Origin: Sanghuangporus weigelae
Taxonomy: Eukaryota > Basidiomycota > Agaricomycetes > Hymenochaetales > Hymenochaetaceae
Reading direction: 5' to 3'
Assembly (NCBI GenBank): GCA_033182465.1
Contig: CP137328.1
Coordinates: forward strand, 248,001 to 312,000
DNA length: 64,000 bases
The notes below the pieces were generated by a model. That model was given only the letters and a program-made list of their open reading frames with translations. It was not told where the DNA came from and did not search any database. Both the position numbers and the translations under genes were made by a program. This document shows positions 20,595 to 31,898 of the stretch, piece by piece; the first letter of the stretch is position 1; every line of letters begins with the position of its first letter.

Positions 20595-22713
20595 TCAGAG
20601 TCCGACGGCAGTCAGAAGGCTAGCGAAGTTCGGAGTACCGAGCCCAGTTACCGGGTCCCAGCCTGCGCGAGCGGGGAAACCGTTTGTGTTGCACCCGGGG
20701 TTCGACCCTAAGAAGATACGCGTCTGTAAGCATCCGCATTCCTTATATCATAAAGTTTATTGAAAGAAACCGCACCAGTTGTAACATCATTCAAAGCCGC
20801 CGCACCCGCACTGGAGTACAAGAACGGGTTGAGGAATCCGAGGGGCGACCTCCCAGCTGCAATGAGCCTATCGTTCAACAGCGAGATGACACTAGCGAAG
20901 ATCGGGCTTGAGCAGCTCGTTCCAGCGACGGTACCAGTACGTCCGCCAACGACGATTTCGACGTTCTCACCCTGGGCGCTGACGTCCGGGAACGCTCGTC
21001 CATTACGGCTGAACCTGCCGCTGTTGGTGTTGCCGAGGGCAGTGAGGTAGGAAGAGACCGCTGAGGACTGGTAGGATGGCTGAGTAAAGATGTTCGAGAA
21101 TCCGCCGGAGGAGAAAGACGCGGCCGTCTCGGTGATACCGGTCGTAGCACTAGAGAAGATTAGATTTTGATGAGCTGTAGAAGAATTGATATTATGAAAT
21201 TCGTGCTGACCCGACTGAAGTCATGAACGGGCACCCGCTCGGGAACGTCGGGAGGAAATTCGTGCATCGACTGGACTGGGAGCCTGCTACGCCACCATCA
21301 CCTGATGCGAACAGGATGGAGGTCCCACGAGCTCCAAGCTGCATATAAGCATTGCAAAGTTGGCTGGCAGATAAAGATGAAAATGAAAATCAAGTTTACT
21401 CCGGCCACTTCGGGGACGTACTTGGCAAGATTACTAGAGATCGTATTCTCGTTCTGTCCGTAACTGTAGTGTCGATTCAGCCAGCGCGATTCAGTTAATC
21501 GATTTCAATACCCACCTTGTCGTCAGGACGTGAGGCGGGTTGCTTTCATCAAGCAGGAAGTTGATAATATCGAGGAATCCCTCAAGGGCGCCATCTTGGA
21601 ATCGTTCGCCGACTGAGACGAAGTTTGTTGGGACACCACTTGCCACACCGACAGTGTACTGAATGTCCAAGTTCGCTTCAACTCCTGCCTCGTTGGCATT
21701 TTGCGGATTCTGGCCTCCGTCAAGAGTCTGAAGCGTGAACGTCGTGCCAGTGAGATCCGGTCGCAAAGCACGGAGGAAGGTCTGCAGGTCTGCAGAGTTT
21801 GCGAATTGTTCAATGAAACCCGAAACACCGAGAATATTACTCGATTGAGTCGCTCTGGTGGTTGGGATGCCGTACATAGCCTGAAGACAAGCCGGAGTGA
21901 CAACTGAATTACAGGACGAGGGAACGGCTCTGGAAGTCAAATTTTGTTCCGAGGCGGCAGAGGTCAAAGGAGACGAGACTACGGGAAGATGCGCGAATGG
22001 ATTTTCAAACCTGATTAAACCATGAGTGAATGTACTAGGGATCTTACATCAAAGAGCGAGACTCAACGTGATTGTGGGGTGTACCAGGTTCAGATGCCCT
22101 TGAAGTTCTGTCGGAATTGAATATGCTAGGGTCCTTACTGATTGCTTCCCTGTGTCCTGGTGCTGGAAGACCGTAAAGTCGGCAGAGAACATTTCGTTTG
22201 CCTTGCTGACCTACATGCTACCATTTAGATTATGCACCTAATTGTGACGTTACCTTCGATACTTACTGGAACCTGGAATGTCATCCAATCGCCTGCTGGG
22301 GAGGCCACAGTCGCGCTAACACCATGCGAGGCAAGGAACTGGTTGACAATAGCGACAGAGTCGGGGCTTGGCTTGACGAATTCTTCGACCTTTTGAAATT
22401 ATGAATTCAAAATATTAAACAAGACAATATGAAAAACCTAACTTACCTCCTCCTTGGAAAGGTGTTGACCATAGAGAGCACTACCTGGAGTACTGACGGC
22501 GTAGAGCTTCTCTTCGAGGCCAGCCATGTCACTGTTCACAAGTGCCAGGCGGAGGTTGAGGACCTGGTCTGCTGGAGCAGCACCGACCTTGACGAAGCCA
22601 TCCGGAATCTCCGAACGCTGCTCATGCACGACGAAGTTGCGGAACAGAGGGGATGCAGAGACAGCAGCGACGAAAGATGCAAAGACAAGGTAGGTGAACT
22701 TGGAGGCCAGCAT
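20595..22713 (-). CDS. Secreted sedolisin (S53) / tripeptidyl-peptidase-like protease
   Basis: Starts with a signal peptide (MLASKFTYLVFASFVAAVSA) and a pro-kumamolisin propeptide (about residues 20-190), then an S53 catalytic domain. The Glu and Asp of the triad are in GVEANLDIQY, the oxyanion Asp in FASGDGG, the catalytic Ser in AGTSCSSP, and the calcium-site region in the C-terminal GWDPVTGLGTP. About seven short introns can be placed, among them 22390-22446, 22211-22266, and ones near 22040, 21500 and 20740; every one restores the frame. The family is made of acid peptidases secreted for extracellular protein digestion, many of them tripeptidyl-peptidases. The frame is free of damage. Exact splice sites near 22090 and 21400 are less certain. 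Confidence 0.9.
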
Positions 22714-22792
22714 TGTGAAGCAGCAGTAGTCTCGTCCTTGACTGAGGATAGCACCGCAAAGACTGAGATAGAACAAGCGTCGCGGGAGCGGA

Positions 22793-22799
22793 TTTTATA
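22793..22799 (-). promoter_or_regulatory. TATA box of sedolisin gene
   Basis: TATAAAA on the minus strand, about 80 bp upstream of the ATG. Confidence 0.55.
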
Positions 22800-24159
22800 G
22801 GTATTATCCGGGAGAGACCGTGCGGAGAAATACTAGTATCAAGTCAGAAATAGATGGAAGACCTGAGCCCACCATGCACTTTTCAGAGCTTCGAAGCCAG
22901 GCATATGGATCCGGAGGCCTTGGATTGAAGGAGTCGCATGGCTTGAGATCATACCAAAGCAGTCACTCGCACGAACTGGCGTCAGATATACATCAGTCGA
23001 AAGTCAGCGAAATTCTATGCAAGTCGGCATCTCAGAAAGCCACGCGGGCTGTTCTGCGTTTTCTACGCGCCTTTACATGGTAGCACGAGGGAAAGAGTGG
23101 GATCGACAACGCGGAACATACATGACGTGGCAAGTGTTTCCCACACCTCTATACTGAACCCATCAGCGCGAGCTTTTCATTACCGATTCCTCTTCACGTC
23201 CATGTGCTGGCCCGCCCTTCTCTTTCCTTATATCTCATCTTCTGTTCACAGAATACGAGTGAACTGCGATAAGGTGCTATATTTACTGCAATGTTCTGAA
23301 CTTCTCTATTTTTCTCTTGGCAAATACCCTCTACGGGAAAATTTTGTCGGCCTCTTCTTCTACTACACATGACATTTCATGTCGTTGACATTACTGATGC
23401 TTCACTCACGGACTTATGCTCGACAGTATTGCCGAAGTGTCTGTCAGGTTGATTGAACCACGCCGGGTCGATCTTTTCTGCAGTCTTGCTCCGGTCAGGA
23501 GAACTACCTTCGTTTAGATCCTACATCACCTTTAAATTAGATGGATGCGAAAAATCAGGATGTACATATGAAAGGTCAGTGAGATTCTTTCTCGTATCCA
23601 CCAATAAACAATCTGTTCCGAAGTCTGTCTCCACGTTTCTTCAGGTCCTTGAAGCTGGTCTGCCGAGCGCAGGCATCTCGAATCAAGTATCTACCTATCA
23701 GAAGTGCCCTCCATGATACGCAGGAAGCTCGCCGGAGATTCTTGCTCCCGGATTCTCCTTCAATCCCGCACATGATAGGAAACGTCGGCTCCTTCTAGCG
23801 CCTCAATTACCAGTCTGTGTGAACAGCGGCGCTTCCAGACTTGAGTCAATTAGGGCTTGCTTGTCCCCTTGTCCTCCTACCTCCCAATCGAACGGAGCTC
23901 TCACTGCCGCGGTAGATTGAAGAGCTCCTCTCCCCTTTTGTCCCTGCTGTACGGGTCCGGAAATTCTCCGACAATTGATACCGAGCGAGATCGCTACTGA
24001 GCTCAAGAAACTTAAGCGGCATGTCCTAAGTCCTGTCCAGGATAGATCATCCTTATTCAGAGTGTGATGACTCGGATTTGAACGTAAAAATCGAGAGGTC
24101 ATCTTCGTGCATGAAACGAAATGAACGAACAGGATCATCAAAATGTCCCGTTGTATCTG
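22800..24159. other. Long stretch without a supported gene
   Basis: No exon set could be assembled. Short open frames here show no motifs. The 3' part leads into a Crinkler relic, so eroded Crinkler sequence may extend upstream of 24160, but I cannot show it. Confidence 0.4.
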
Positions 24160-24273
24160 CAGTCCTTGATCAAGAGGCATCGTATTGTGCAATTTCAGGA
24201 AGTCACGGAAGACGCTCGCTGGAATAATCGATTCATTCCCACCGGCTTATTCTTCCACGAGAATAAAAGGTAA
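24160..24273 (+). pseudogene. 3'-terminal relic of a Crinkler-type gene (CRN3)
   Basis: A short open frame ends in RWNNRFIPTGLFFHENKR and TAA. This ending, and the sequence just after it, resemble the region following CRN2 (50960-51060), where a frame with QFVLIVLFFHD can be read. It is therefore likely the eroded 3' end of a third gene of the family. Nothing upstream confirms it, so the call rests on the C-terminal motif and flank only. Confidence 0.45.
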
Positions 24274-24540
24274 TAGCAGCTTCCTTTTCTCATCATTCGG
24301 ACCTGTGACATCTTTGGTTCCCTTTCTCGCTGAAAAAGTGTGGAATAAAAAATGAATTCAGTCCTTGTGATGTACAGGACAGGATTGTCACTCCGCGCAA
24401 GCGGCGAGCTTACGGTATGTGCTATCAAATATGATAATGATGTCCAGAATGAAACCGTCAGAAATACATACAGACTCACGCTGCTATAGTGTGATGCCCA
24501 ATTGCCCGAATTCAGTTGATATAATCACGTAAGTTTCTTG
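24274..24540 (+). repeat. 3' flank shared with CRN2 (51080-51340)
   Basis: Collinear diverged match, including CATCATTCG/CATCTTTCG, the ATGAATTCAGTC/ATGACTTCAGTC block, GGCGAGCTTA and CATACAGA(C/G)TCAC. It indicates duplication of the CRN2 downstream region. Confidence 0.65.
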
Positions 24541-24736
24541 GCAGAAGAGAGCCTCGCAGATAGAAAATGCTTTCTATTCACTCATGATTCATAAGTTACA
24601 GTATATTAGCTCATACCCATCGCAGTATGAGTACTAAAATCAATCTCTACGTCAATTTTGAGCTTCTTGGTCATGCATGATATACTGTTCCTGAAACGAA
24701 TGATGCTACTCTGATCTGGATGGTGAGCTTCACCCA

Positions 24737-24960
24737 TTAAACAAACTCACCATTGAGAAATTCAGTCCTTGCATTGGCCTTTATGAGTGATGCTCTTAAT
24801 TGGCTGGATTCACGCTGGTATTGGAGAACTTCTTCATGAAGCTTGACAGTATCAACACCCACTTCTTTTTTATATGCCTCGAAGTTAGTTTGGACTTCCT
24901 TAAGCTCTGTCTCTAATTCAGTTGGCTTGTAAACAGATCCATTCACCTGTGGAGACAATG
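24737..24960 (-). pseudogene. Coiled-coil exon fragment, minus strand
   Basis: About 70 residues of heptad-like sequence rich in Glu, Lys and Leu (ELETELKEVQTNF). An acceptor-like TTGTCTCCACAG precedes it and a donor-like GTGAGTTT follows it, so it looks like one internal exon. No neighbouring exons were found. It may derive from the same kind of mobile gene as 25870-34210 but lies on the other strand. Confidence 0.4.
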
Positions 24961-25445
24961 GACTCACTTGTGTGATTGGGAAGAACCAGAATTGTTACCC
25001 CGCTATGTATTGCAAACATGTGGCACTACCTGCTAGTTGTTATACCAAGTCAGCAAGTGAGCCAATATTAGGCATTTTGTAATGTCACACAGTGTTCAAA
25101 GGAGCTGTTTATGTGACAGTCACCTATGTTTTTTCCATTGGCCATATTTATTTTTCCTGTCTATATTATGAGCAGAAATTCTTTTAGCAGGTGTATCTCA
25201 TGGTAGGCAATCAGACTATGCACTAAGTTTTGAGAAAGGTGCTATGTGGTGAGCTGTAAAAGTAGATCTGTAATAGGTGTTCAAAGAACCGGTTAATGAC
25301 TGTAGTACCTCTAGAACTTCCTGAATGAAAGGCAAGTTTTGAGGAGTCATTTATACCTTTTATTTTAGACAGATGTGTTTGAGATAGGAGTAGAGAACAA
25401 GGTGTGAAGAAGCTCAGCATTGCCTCTCTTATTATGGTGAGTGGC
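24961..25445 (+). repeat. Direct repeat, left copy (partner 38032-38515)
   Basis: Clearly similar to 38032-38515 in the same orientation, with differences that are mostly transitions. The last about 150 bp also match 53340-53500, the 5' end of the HAD/FCP1-like gene; in all three copies the minus strand can be read as MLSFFTPCSLLLSQ. It therefore contains a captured or duplicated gene 5' end. Confidence 0.75.
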
Positions 25446-26665
25446 AATCCCCAAGGAAAAACTGTGCCTTCCCATGGCACCTGCCAACTCATGCCGGCGA
25501 TCAACATGGATTTACGAGTGTTGCATATTCAATGTTAGCCTTCGAGCTCGGTTCAGAGCTTCCACAATGCTTGAAATATTCTAGAAAATTAATGGAAAAT
25601 GTATATTGTATCCAAGATTAGGACAGTCAAAAAAAGAAAAAAATATAACGAAAATTGACAGAGAAAGAATGCATTTTTTGTTATATCTCAGTGTTTAGTT
25701 TGATTCAAATGAAATTTTTTTCATTTGAATTCAAGAAAATATACATAAAATATTTTCTGTATACTTAAAATGACATGATACATGATGTGGAAGGCCTGAA
25801 GTTCAAGGTATGTTGAAGCCTGAAGATGCTACTGACTAATCCAATAGTGGCAGAATAAGGAAAGAAACGAGCACGTGAGAAGAAAAAAAGGATAGTTGAC
25901 TTTCTGGCAACTGTGGCAAAAGCTCATATCCCATCAAGAAGCAACCCTAGAAAGGCCTTTTCCCAGCTGCTGTGTGTATGTAATCAATTATTAAGTGTAT
26001 TTAGACATCTTACAGTATTTTTCAGATATTGAATGGTATTCAAGAAGAAATCCGAAGCAAAGTCCCTAGCAGCGAGACATGTCTTGTCAATCAGACTTGA
26101 AAGGCTTCAGGCCAACAAGGAGAATGAGACACCTGAAGTAACAACTTGAACAATCAGTCGACTTAACATAGAACTGAAAGAAAAAGGAGAAGAACTTACA
26201 AAGGCACTTTGCAAAACTATTGAACAAGCAGCCAATACAGACCATCTGCAGAAGGAAATCAAAACCCTACAAGAAGAAAATACATCATTGAAGGAGAAGC
26301 TTAAAGACACACAAAATTTACTTATAGAGGTAACAGGTCGGCTGCAGAGAGCTCAGGATCGCAATCTCACCATTTCAAAGGACCTTCGCTATGCCCACAC
26401 TGTCATAAAATGCTGCAAAGCATTAAATATATCCCTGAAAGAACAACAAAAGGGATTAGAGATGCAAATCTGGCAAAGAGAGCCAGAACTCACCAATTCA
26501 ATGTGCCAGATCAATTCACTTCATTTTAAACTCAGTTCACATTCTGCATCTCTGCAGAGCTTCACAACAGCTCTTTCAGAGCAAAGAATCAAATGTAATG
26601 CCAAAGAACAGCATGCGGAGAGTCTGAAGAAGGATCTTAAGAAACTGAAGAAGAAAGATCAGCGC

Positions 26666-28205
26666 TGTTAGGACCAGTGTTTTTAGACGAGGTGGTCAGT
26701 CTAAGCGTACCGGAACAAGTCCCTGCTTATTCCTTCTGATGATAATCGATTGGAGACGGAACGAAGGTGATAGGTGTACTACTTTAGAAGCGAGCTATAG
26801 GCTCAAGCTTGACCTCAGTAGTAGAACAGGGTTTCAATCAAAAGGGTACAGTTTTCGATTGAGAGTACAAAATAATTTTGCTGAGGGACAATGCCCCGCT
26901 CAGCTGGCCCTTAAATAACCTATTTACTAAATAGTACCGACTACCTATTACTACCGACTACAGCCTTGCTATTGGTCTAGACAATATGTTTTCTCTGACA
27001 CCAGTACTCTACTCTGGTGCCAACACCGATACTTTCCTCTAGTGTTGAATCACAATACTTCTACCATATTAGGAGGGTTTGTTTGAGTCCTACTACCCCG
27101 ATGCTTCGAGAAGCTTCTTCCGTGCTTCCTCCGATCTGAAATCGTTATCACATGTTAATCTCTCCTTATCTTTACCCCGCGATCCTTCTCCGTTCCCAGA
27201 CGGGTTCCCATGATAGTTGCCAAACTATCGCTTCTCTGGCGCTCCGTTCTCGGGCCGAGCTTCTGCCGCTTAATCCTCGATCATGGGGGAGATAGTGATA
27301 TCAGGGTTCGAGATCGGCAGAGCTTGCCGATCTTCTCCCGGCGAACGAGTGTGCTCCGCTACACTCCTTCTGTGCCTCGCCGCGACTTCGATGTCCGATA
27401 GTTGTAGTCCTGGGCCCGTGGTTAGCTGCAGCCTCTGTCCAAAGTGCTCACGGCTATTCCACTCATCAACTGTAATTACCCCTGGCTCTGACGCTCGCCA
27501 AGCCTGCATTAAGCGTTCTATCGCTTCTTCCGTAAGATGTTCAATGTCCGAAGGTGGCCGCTTGTAAACTGGCCAATCGACTTCCACTGCCGTGTGACTG
27601 CACAAGGTCTGGTGACGATGCTGATTGATCCAAGCTCGCACGCCGACCTTCAATGCATAGACATCCCTATTGCTAAGCCATATGGATACCTCATGGTCGT
27701 ATGCACTCATTCCGTGGTTCGGTAATGGTTGGTCTTCTGTTCGGTCCGAGGGTCCGGGCTTATGCCGAATCTTGACATCGGCTGCTTCCCTTGACACTAA
27801 CCGTTCCGTGAAGTTCTTCATGAGCCATTCCGCAAGTACCCAGCTTCGTTGGTAGGCCAAGTAACAATTGGCGCACACCAAGCTCTCGTGTACAAATCTT
27901 CTAGTTGCACCACGTCGATAATGTCTTCGTTGCAGGAGTTCCGTATACCTTGCGACATTCCTTTCTTCCATCGCCGCCAGACTGCGTTCCGGCGGTGGAG
28001 TATGTCCAATGTGCATATTAGTTAGTCCTAATTGCAAATCATTAGAGTCCTCCGTGTCTTCTCCAGACGATCCGTGGTTTGCTACTCTTGAGTCGCCACC
28101 ACTGTTCTGCCGTAGTAGCCTTTCGAAATAGTCTTGATTTGGCATCGCAACTCGGTGTGTAAAATCTAGCCCACGCCGCATTAGATAACCACAATTTTCG
28201 TAACA
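26666..28205. mobile_element. LTR-like insertion i (1540 bp) in the transposase relic
   Basis: Starts TGTTAGG and ends CGTAACA, flanked by a perfect 5-bp duplication AGCGC (26661-26665, 28206-28210). The transposase coiled coil is continuous once it is ignored. TG...CA ends with a 5-bp duplication fit a solo LTR or an LTR-derived element; no internal LTR pair was seen. Confidence 0.8.
27270..28181 (-). CDS. Unknown ORF inside insertion i
   Basis: An open frame of about 303 codons, of which all but the outermost lie within the insertion; I start at the first internal Met inside the element (MRRGLDF). The sequence is Arg- and His-rich with CANCY and a middle part rich in charged residues, and has no family I recognise. 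It may be a gene of the mobile element or chance open frame in a long LTR. There is no splice or expression evidence. Confidence 0.35.
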   Translation of the reverse strand: MRRGLDFTHRVAMPNQDYFERLLRQNSGGDSRVANHGSSGEDTEDSNDLQLGLTNMHIGHTPPPERSLAAMEERNVARYTELLQRRHYRRGATRRFVHESLVCANCYLAYQRSWVLAEWLMKNFTERLVSREAADVKIRHKPGPSDRTEDQPLPNHGMSAYDHEVSIWLSNRDVYALKVGVRAWINQHRHQTLCSHTAVEVDWPVYKRPPSDIEHLTEEAIERLMQAWRASEPGVITVDEWNSREHFGQRLQLTTGPGLQLSDIEVAARHRRSVAEHTRSPGEDRQALPISNPDITISPMIED

Positions 28206-28924
28206 AGCGCAATACAAACGAGTTTGAGAAGCATGCAAAACACTTACAAGAGCGATTGGACAAATCGAAACAGAAACTCAAAGCCTGTCGAATGCAACTT
28301 TTACAAGCAAAGAAGCGAGTACATTAGCTTATAATCATCAATAAAAACTCAAGAAACACAATGAAACTCACCTTAAAGGGCTCATTCAATACTCGTGTCC
28401 GTTTGCTTGTTTGCTGAATGTGCAGCCTTGGGTGTCCCTTGACGAAATGTGGGAAGGTTTTTGCAGAGCTCGTAATATTTACCTGTGAGTCTCTTCAGTT
28501 CAATTTGTCCACAAAGAGTCTTAGAATCAACATACCTAGCATTCGATTAATCAGGAGAATGATTTGTGAGGCTGGCATTGCCTCCAAGGTGCAGCTCACA
28601 GAGGAAATGAGAAAGACAGTTGGTGAGTTCATTTGTAATGTTGAAGAGCTTTCTGAAAAATGAAACTCACCATGTTCATAAGGATTCACAACTGGCGGAG
28701 ATAGAACAACAAACAAGAGTCAGAATATCAAATCATTCCATCTGAATTACCAGTTACCGGTGGAAAGCAAAGGCAACAATGGTTTGTACACAGTTCGGCA
28801 TATTTGCTTTAGAAATGCACGGCTTGCAGCAAATCACCGAGCCGAGACTCAAGTGAAGGGCAATGTTAACTTCATGAATAACATCATCGATATTTGGAAA
28901 AGGAGTCTGCTAGCTGTAGAAAAA

Positions 28925-28975
28925 GGTAGACTATACTCAGCTAGGATCTATTAATAGGTACTAACTCGAGTCTAT
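28925..28975 (+). repeat. Intron-core repeat a in the transposase relic
   Basis: Starts at a donor-like GTAGAC and contains ACTATACTCAGCTAGGATCT followed by ATAGGTACT and ACTCGAGTCT. The same core occurs at two further intron positions of this gene. Confidence 0.65.
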
Positions 28976-29617
28976 TAAAAACTTACTTTAGATTCGATAA
29001 GTCCCCCTCTGGACATTGAAACAGCCACTTTGAAGTACCATGGATCACATGGCGACCACGTGGAGGATCAGAAAGCAAAGCACTGGCTGCTTGCTGCCTG
29101 GAAAGAAGAAACATCAATGTGGGGCTGGGAGCTCGGCATTTCTTCTCAATATTCAAGAGTGAATGTGAGGAGTTCACTTCTCAGGGCCAAAGAGAGATGA
29201 TACTAGAAGTGGGAGGAGAGTCAGCCTAGAATGAGCTAACAGCAGAAGTACAAAACGAAAAAAATTTAAAATTGACAAAGCAGCTGGCTGATGAACTTGC
29301 TAATGAGGCCTTGTGGTCACTTCCAGAGGATGAGTGAAGGCATATTGTGATGTTTGTTTGGGTGGGGTGTGGTATGCATAAAGATCTAAATTCTGTAAAG
29401 GGTGGTGACTTAACTATACAGGAAGAATGGAAGAAACATAGGATCTCAGATTGTCTACTGGCCAATAAAGATAATGCGGCCATCCTAGACCTTGCTGATG
29501 GTGATCTAGAGGAATCACCGGCCAAGAAACGCACTCGCAAAGTTTCAAAGGCAGGTGGTGTCAAGCTTATGGGCCTCATAGGATCGCTTTTCAATGATAA
29601 GGATGACAAGAAGGATA

Positions 29618-29669
29618 AGACTATACTCAGCTAGGATCTATGTATAGGTACTTACTTGAGTCTTGCATG
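29618..29669 (+). repeat. Intron-core repeat b in the transposase relic
   Basis: ACTATACTCAGCTAGGATCT, ATAGGTACT and ACTTGAGTCTTGCAT, directly after the NDKDDKK codons. The acceptor CTTTGCAG at about 29728 precedes the FPDTSNTR exon. The donor GT seems lost. Confidence 0.65.
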
Positions 29670-30034
29670 GTAAAATGCATAGGTTGGCATCACGTCTTTT
29701 GAGATTGGTGCATTGTGCATCTTTGCAGAATGTTCACGTTTCCAGATACATCAAATACTCGGTATTCCTCATATCTTGATGCTACTATAGAAACACTTGC
29801 TCACCTGAGCAAATTCCTTGAGTTCATGGAGATGATCCAATATTTGAAGGAAAGACCTAGACTGAATCATTTAGAAGAGAATGTACGACTGGGTCTCAAT
29901 GATGCACCTACACTTACAGAACTTGCATGTATGGCACTATATTGGGAGGCCATTTTGATCCCTTATATCACATCTATTCGAGGGGCCTCTCTTGAAGAAG
30001 TGAATGCATTGGAACTTGGGCCTAGATTGCAGAA

Positions 30035-30062
30035 GGTGAGACTATACTCAGCTAGAATCTAT
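30035..30062 (+). repeat. Intron-core repeat c, 5' half (3' half at 31580-31616)
   Basis: Donor GTGAGA and ACTATACTCAGCTAGAATCT. The intron was split by insertion ii and resumes after it with GGATACT, ACTCAAGTCTTGCAT and the acceptor ACACAG. Confidence 0.65.
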
Positions 30063-30067
30063 GTATG

Positions 30068-31579
30068 TGAAAGGATCCGCTCAAAATCTCGCATCAGGAT
30101 CGACGCGATCAGCAGATCCACACAATCAGCTTTACAAACACGACCAGTAACCAAGCCAGCTATCACGGGCCCAAGCGATCGAGCGGCCTAGGCAACAGTA
30201 ACCCGTTACCACCCGAGCGCTAGAAGCACCGAAGCAGATACGTAATCCCGCTAACAGCTAACACCGCCGACTGCCTATTACCGCGGAATACCACTCTAAC
30301 GCCGCCGACCAAGCAACCAGAGCAACCTCGATCAAAAGAAGTGATCAAACTTCTTAGAAGTCTAGAAGCACAACTACTAAAGCCTAAACGCTAAAAGGCT
30401 AAAGGCTAATAAGGTTTATGAAGACCTCACTGGCATTTCAGCACTGTCAAGTCTGTGCACGAGTTTACATGGTCCTTTATGGAGTATACTACATAGTATG
30501 CACAGCAACAGTTGGTACACGTGACTGTCACATCGAAACCGAGCGACACCTTCAAGATACAATGCATTCCAATCCACCAAACCCAATAGTACCCAAGAAA
30601 CGAGAGGAACTCACGATCACGACTCGGACCCCTCGAACTGCAAACCCAATAACTTGGAGAATGATTGGATGGTATAGACCAGAGTTGCACACACCATGTC
30701 CAGCATCTACGATACAGGCAAACCTTTATTTACCGAGAGATGCGAACCTGGAGACCAAGCAGTTACAACTCCTTATACAACGAAGGATATGGCATTACAT
30801 TCGAGACATACGATATGAAGGCAAAGCATGGCTAGTCACCAGAACCCAGCAGAACCCGCCAGCAGAGCTTATGCAGTTCATGATATGCCTTGGACCATAC
30901 TCTACACCAACCCGGCACCTCAACACTGATGTGCGAGTTATGCTTACCCTCGCTGGACCTCGAGATGAATTCCGAAGAATCACATACCGAGCAGCCTACA
31001 TCGCTCCAAGGGCAAAGATGCCACTCAATGACGGCAATGACATCGTTATGGAGTACTGACAGTGGAGCATTCCACATCGGAGCACCACCTCTATTGTCTC
31101 AGTCAGCAACTCCAAAGAATTCTGTCATAGTGGAGACGACCTTACAAAGATTGGAGCAAAGTGGAGCGAAGCGCAGCAGGATGACAAAGGAACAGATGTA
31201 ATGATGGAGAAAAGTGGAGTAAAGTGGAGACAGGATGAGTAAGAAATAGGACGGAAAATGGAATATCTGGGAGCATAAATAGTTGTAGGATTAGGCCCTC
31301 ATTTCCCCATCTTTCGATCCTCTTAACACACTGGTGTAAAGCTTGCCCTACAGCAAGCTATTACTGTGTGCTTTGTACTATCACGCCTCTTGGAAATCCC
31401 AATCTGCTTTACTATCACCTCGTATCTGAAAGCATCCATAACTCGGACCGCGACTAGGAAGGCTAGTAAGGGACCGCGTGGTACAGCCAGACGTGGGTAG
31501 ATAAGATCACCTCTGCACAACACACCGTTGCTTAGGCAAAAGGATCGAACCGGTGTAACCCCGGGCCTACTCCCTAACA
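30068..31579. mobile_element. LTR-like insertion ii (1512 bp) in a transposase intron
   Basis: Starts TGAAAGG, ends CCTAACA, and has a perfect 5-bp duplication GTATG (30063-30067, 31580-31584). The first about 160 bp recur inverted at 37880-38030. A TATA-like ATAAATA lies at about 31275. A solo LTR or LTR-derived element is the simplest reading. Confidence 0.78.
30418..31059 (+). CDS. Unknown ORF inside insertion ii
   Basis: A 213-codon open frame wholly within the insertion. The N-terminal part is hydrophobic and Cys-rich (VCARVYMVLYGVYYIVC), the rest polar with many Pro and Arg. No family recognised. It may be incidental to a long LTR. Confidence 0.3.
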   Translation: MKTSLAFQHCQVCARVYMVLYGVYYIVCTATVGTRDCHIETERHLQDTMHSNPPNPIVPKKREELTITTRTPRTANPITWRMIGWYRPELHTPCPASTIQANLYLPRDANLETKQLQLLIQRRIWHYIRDIRYEGKAWLVTRTQQNPPAELMQFMICLGPYSTPTRHLNTDVRVMLTLAGPRDEFRRITYRAAYIAPRAKMPLNDGNDIVMEY

Positions 31580-31898
31580 GTATGGATACTAACTCAAGTC
31601 TTGCATATTTACACAGGTCCGATCACACATTAGGACGCTGTTTGCTCAGCCAGAGAGGATCTTATCAACTTAATCCAAGCCTAAAGAGGCAATTCTTGAT
31701 GGAAATAAGTCATGGAATCATCCCAATACAATCGAGGCAATACATAAACTTATTACCACTGGAAGGCTCCCCAAACTGATTGAGCTTTTCAAAGCCTTCC
31801 TGAACAGCACTTTGTCAACCTGGGAGAGATTTTTGTCAGAATTTAACAAAGATAGTTCAATTGCAGCACTTACCAAGGAAGAGAAGGAGGCCATATGG

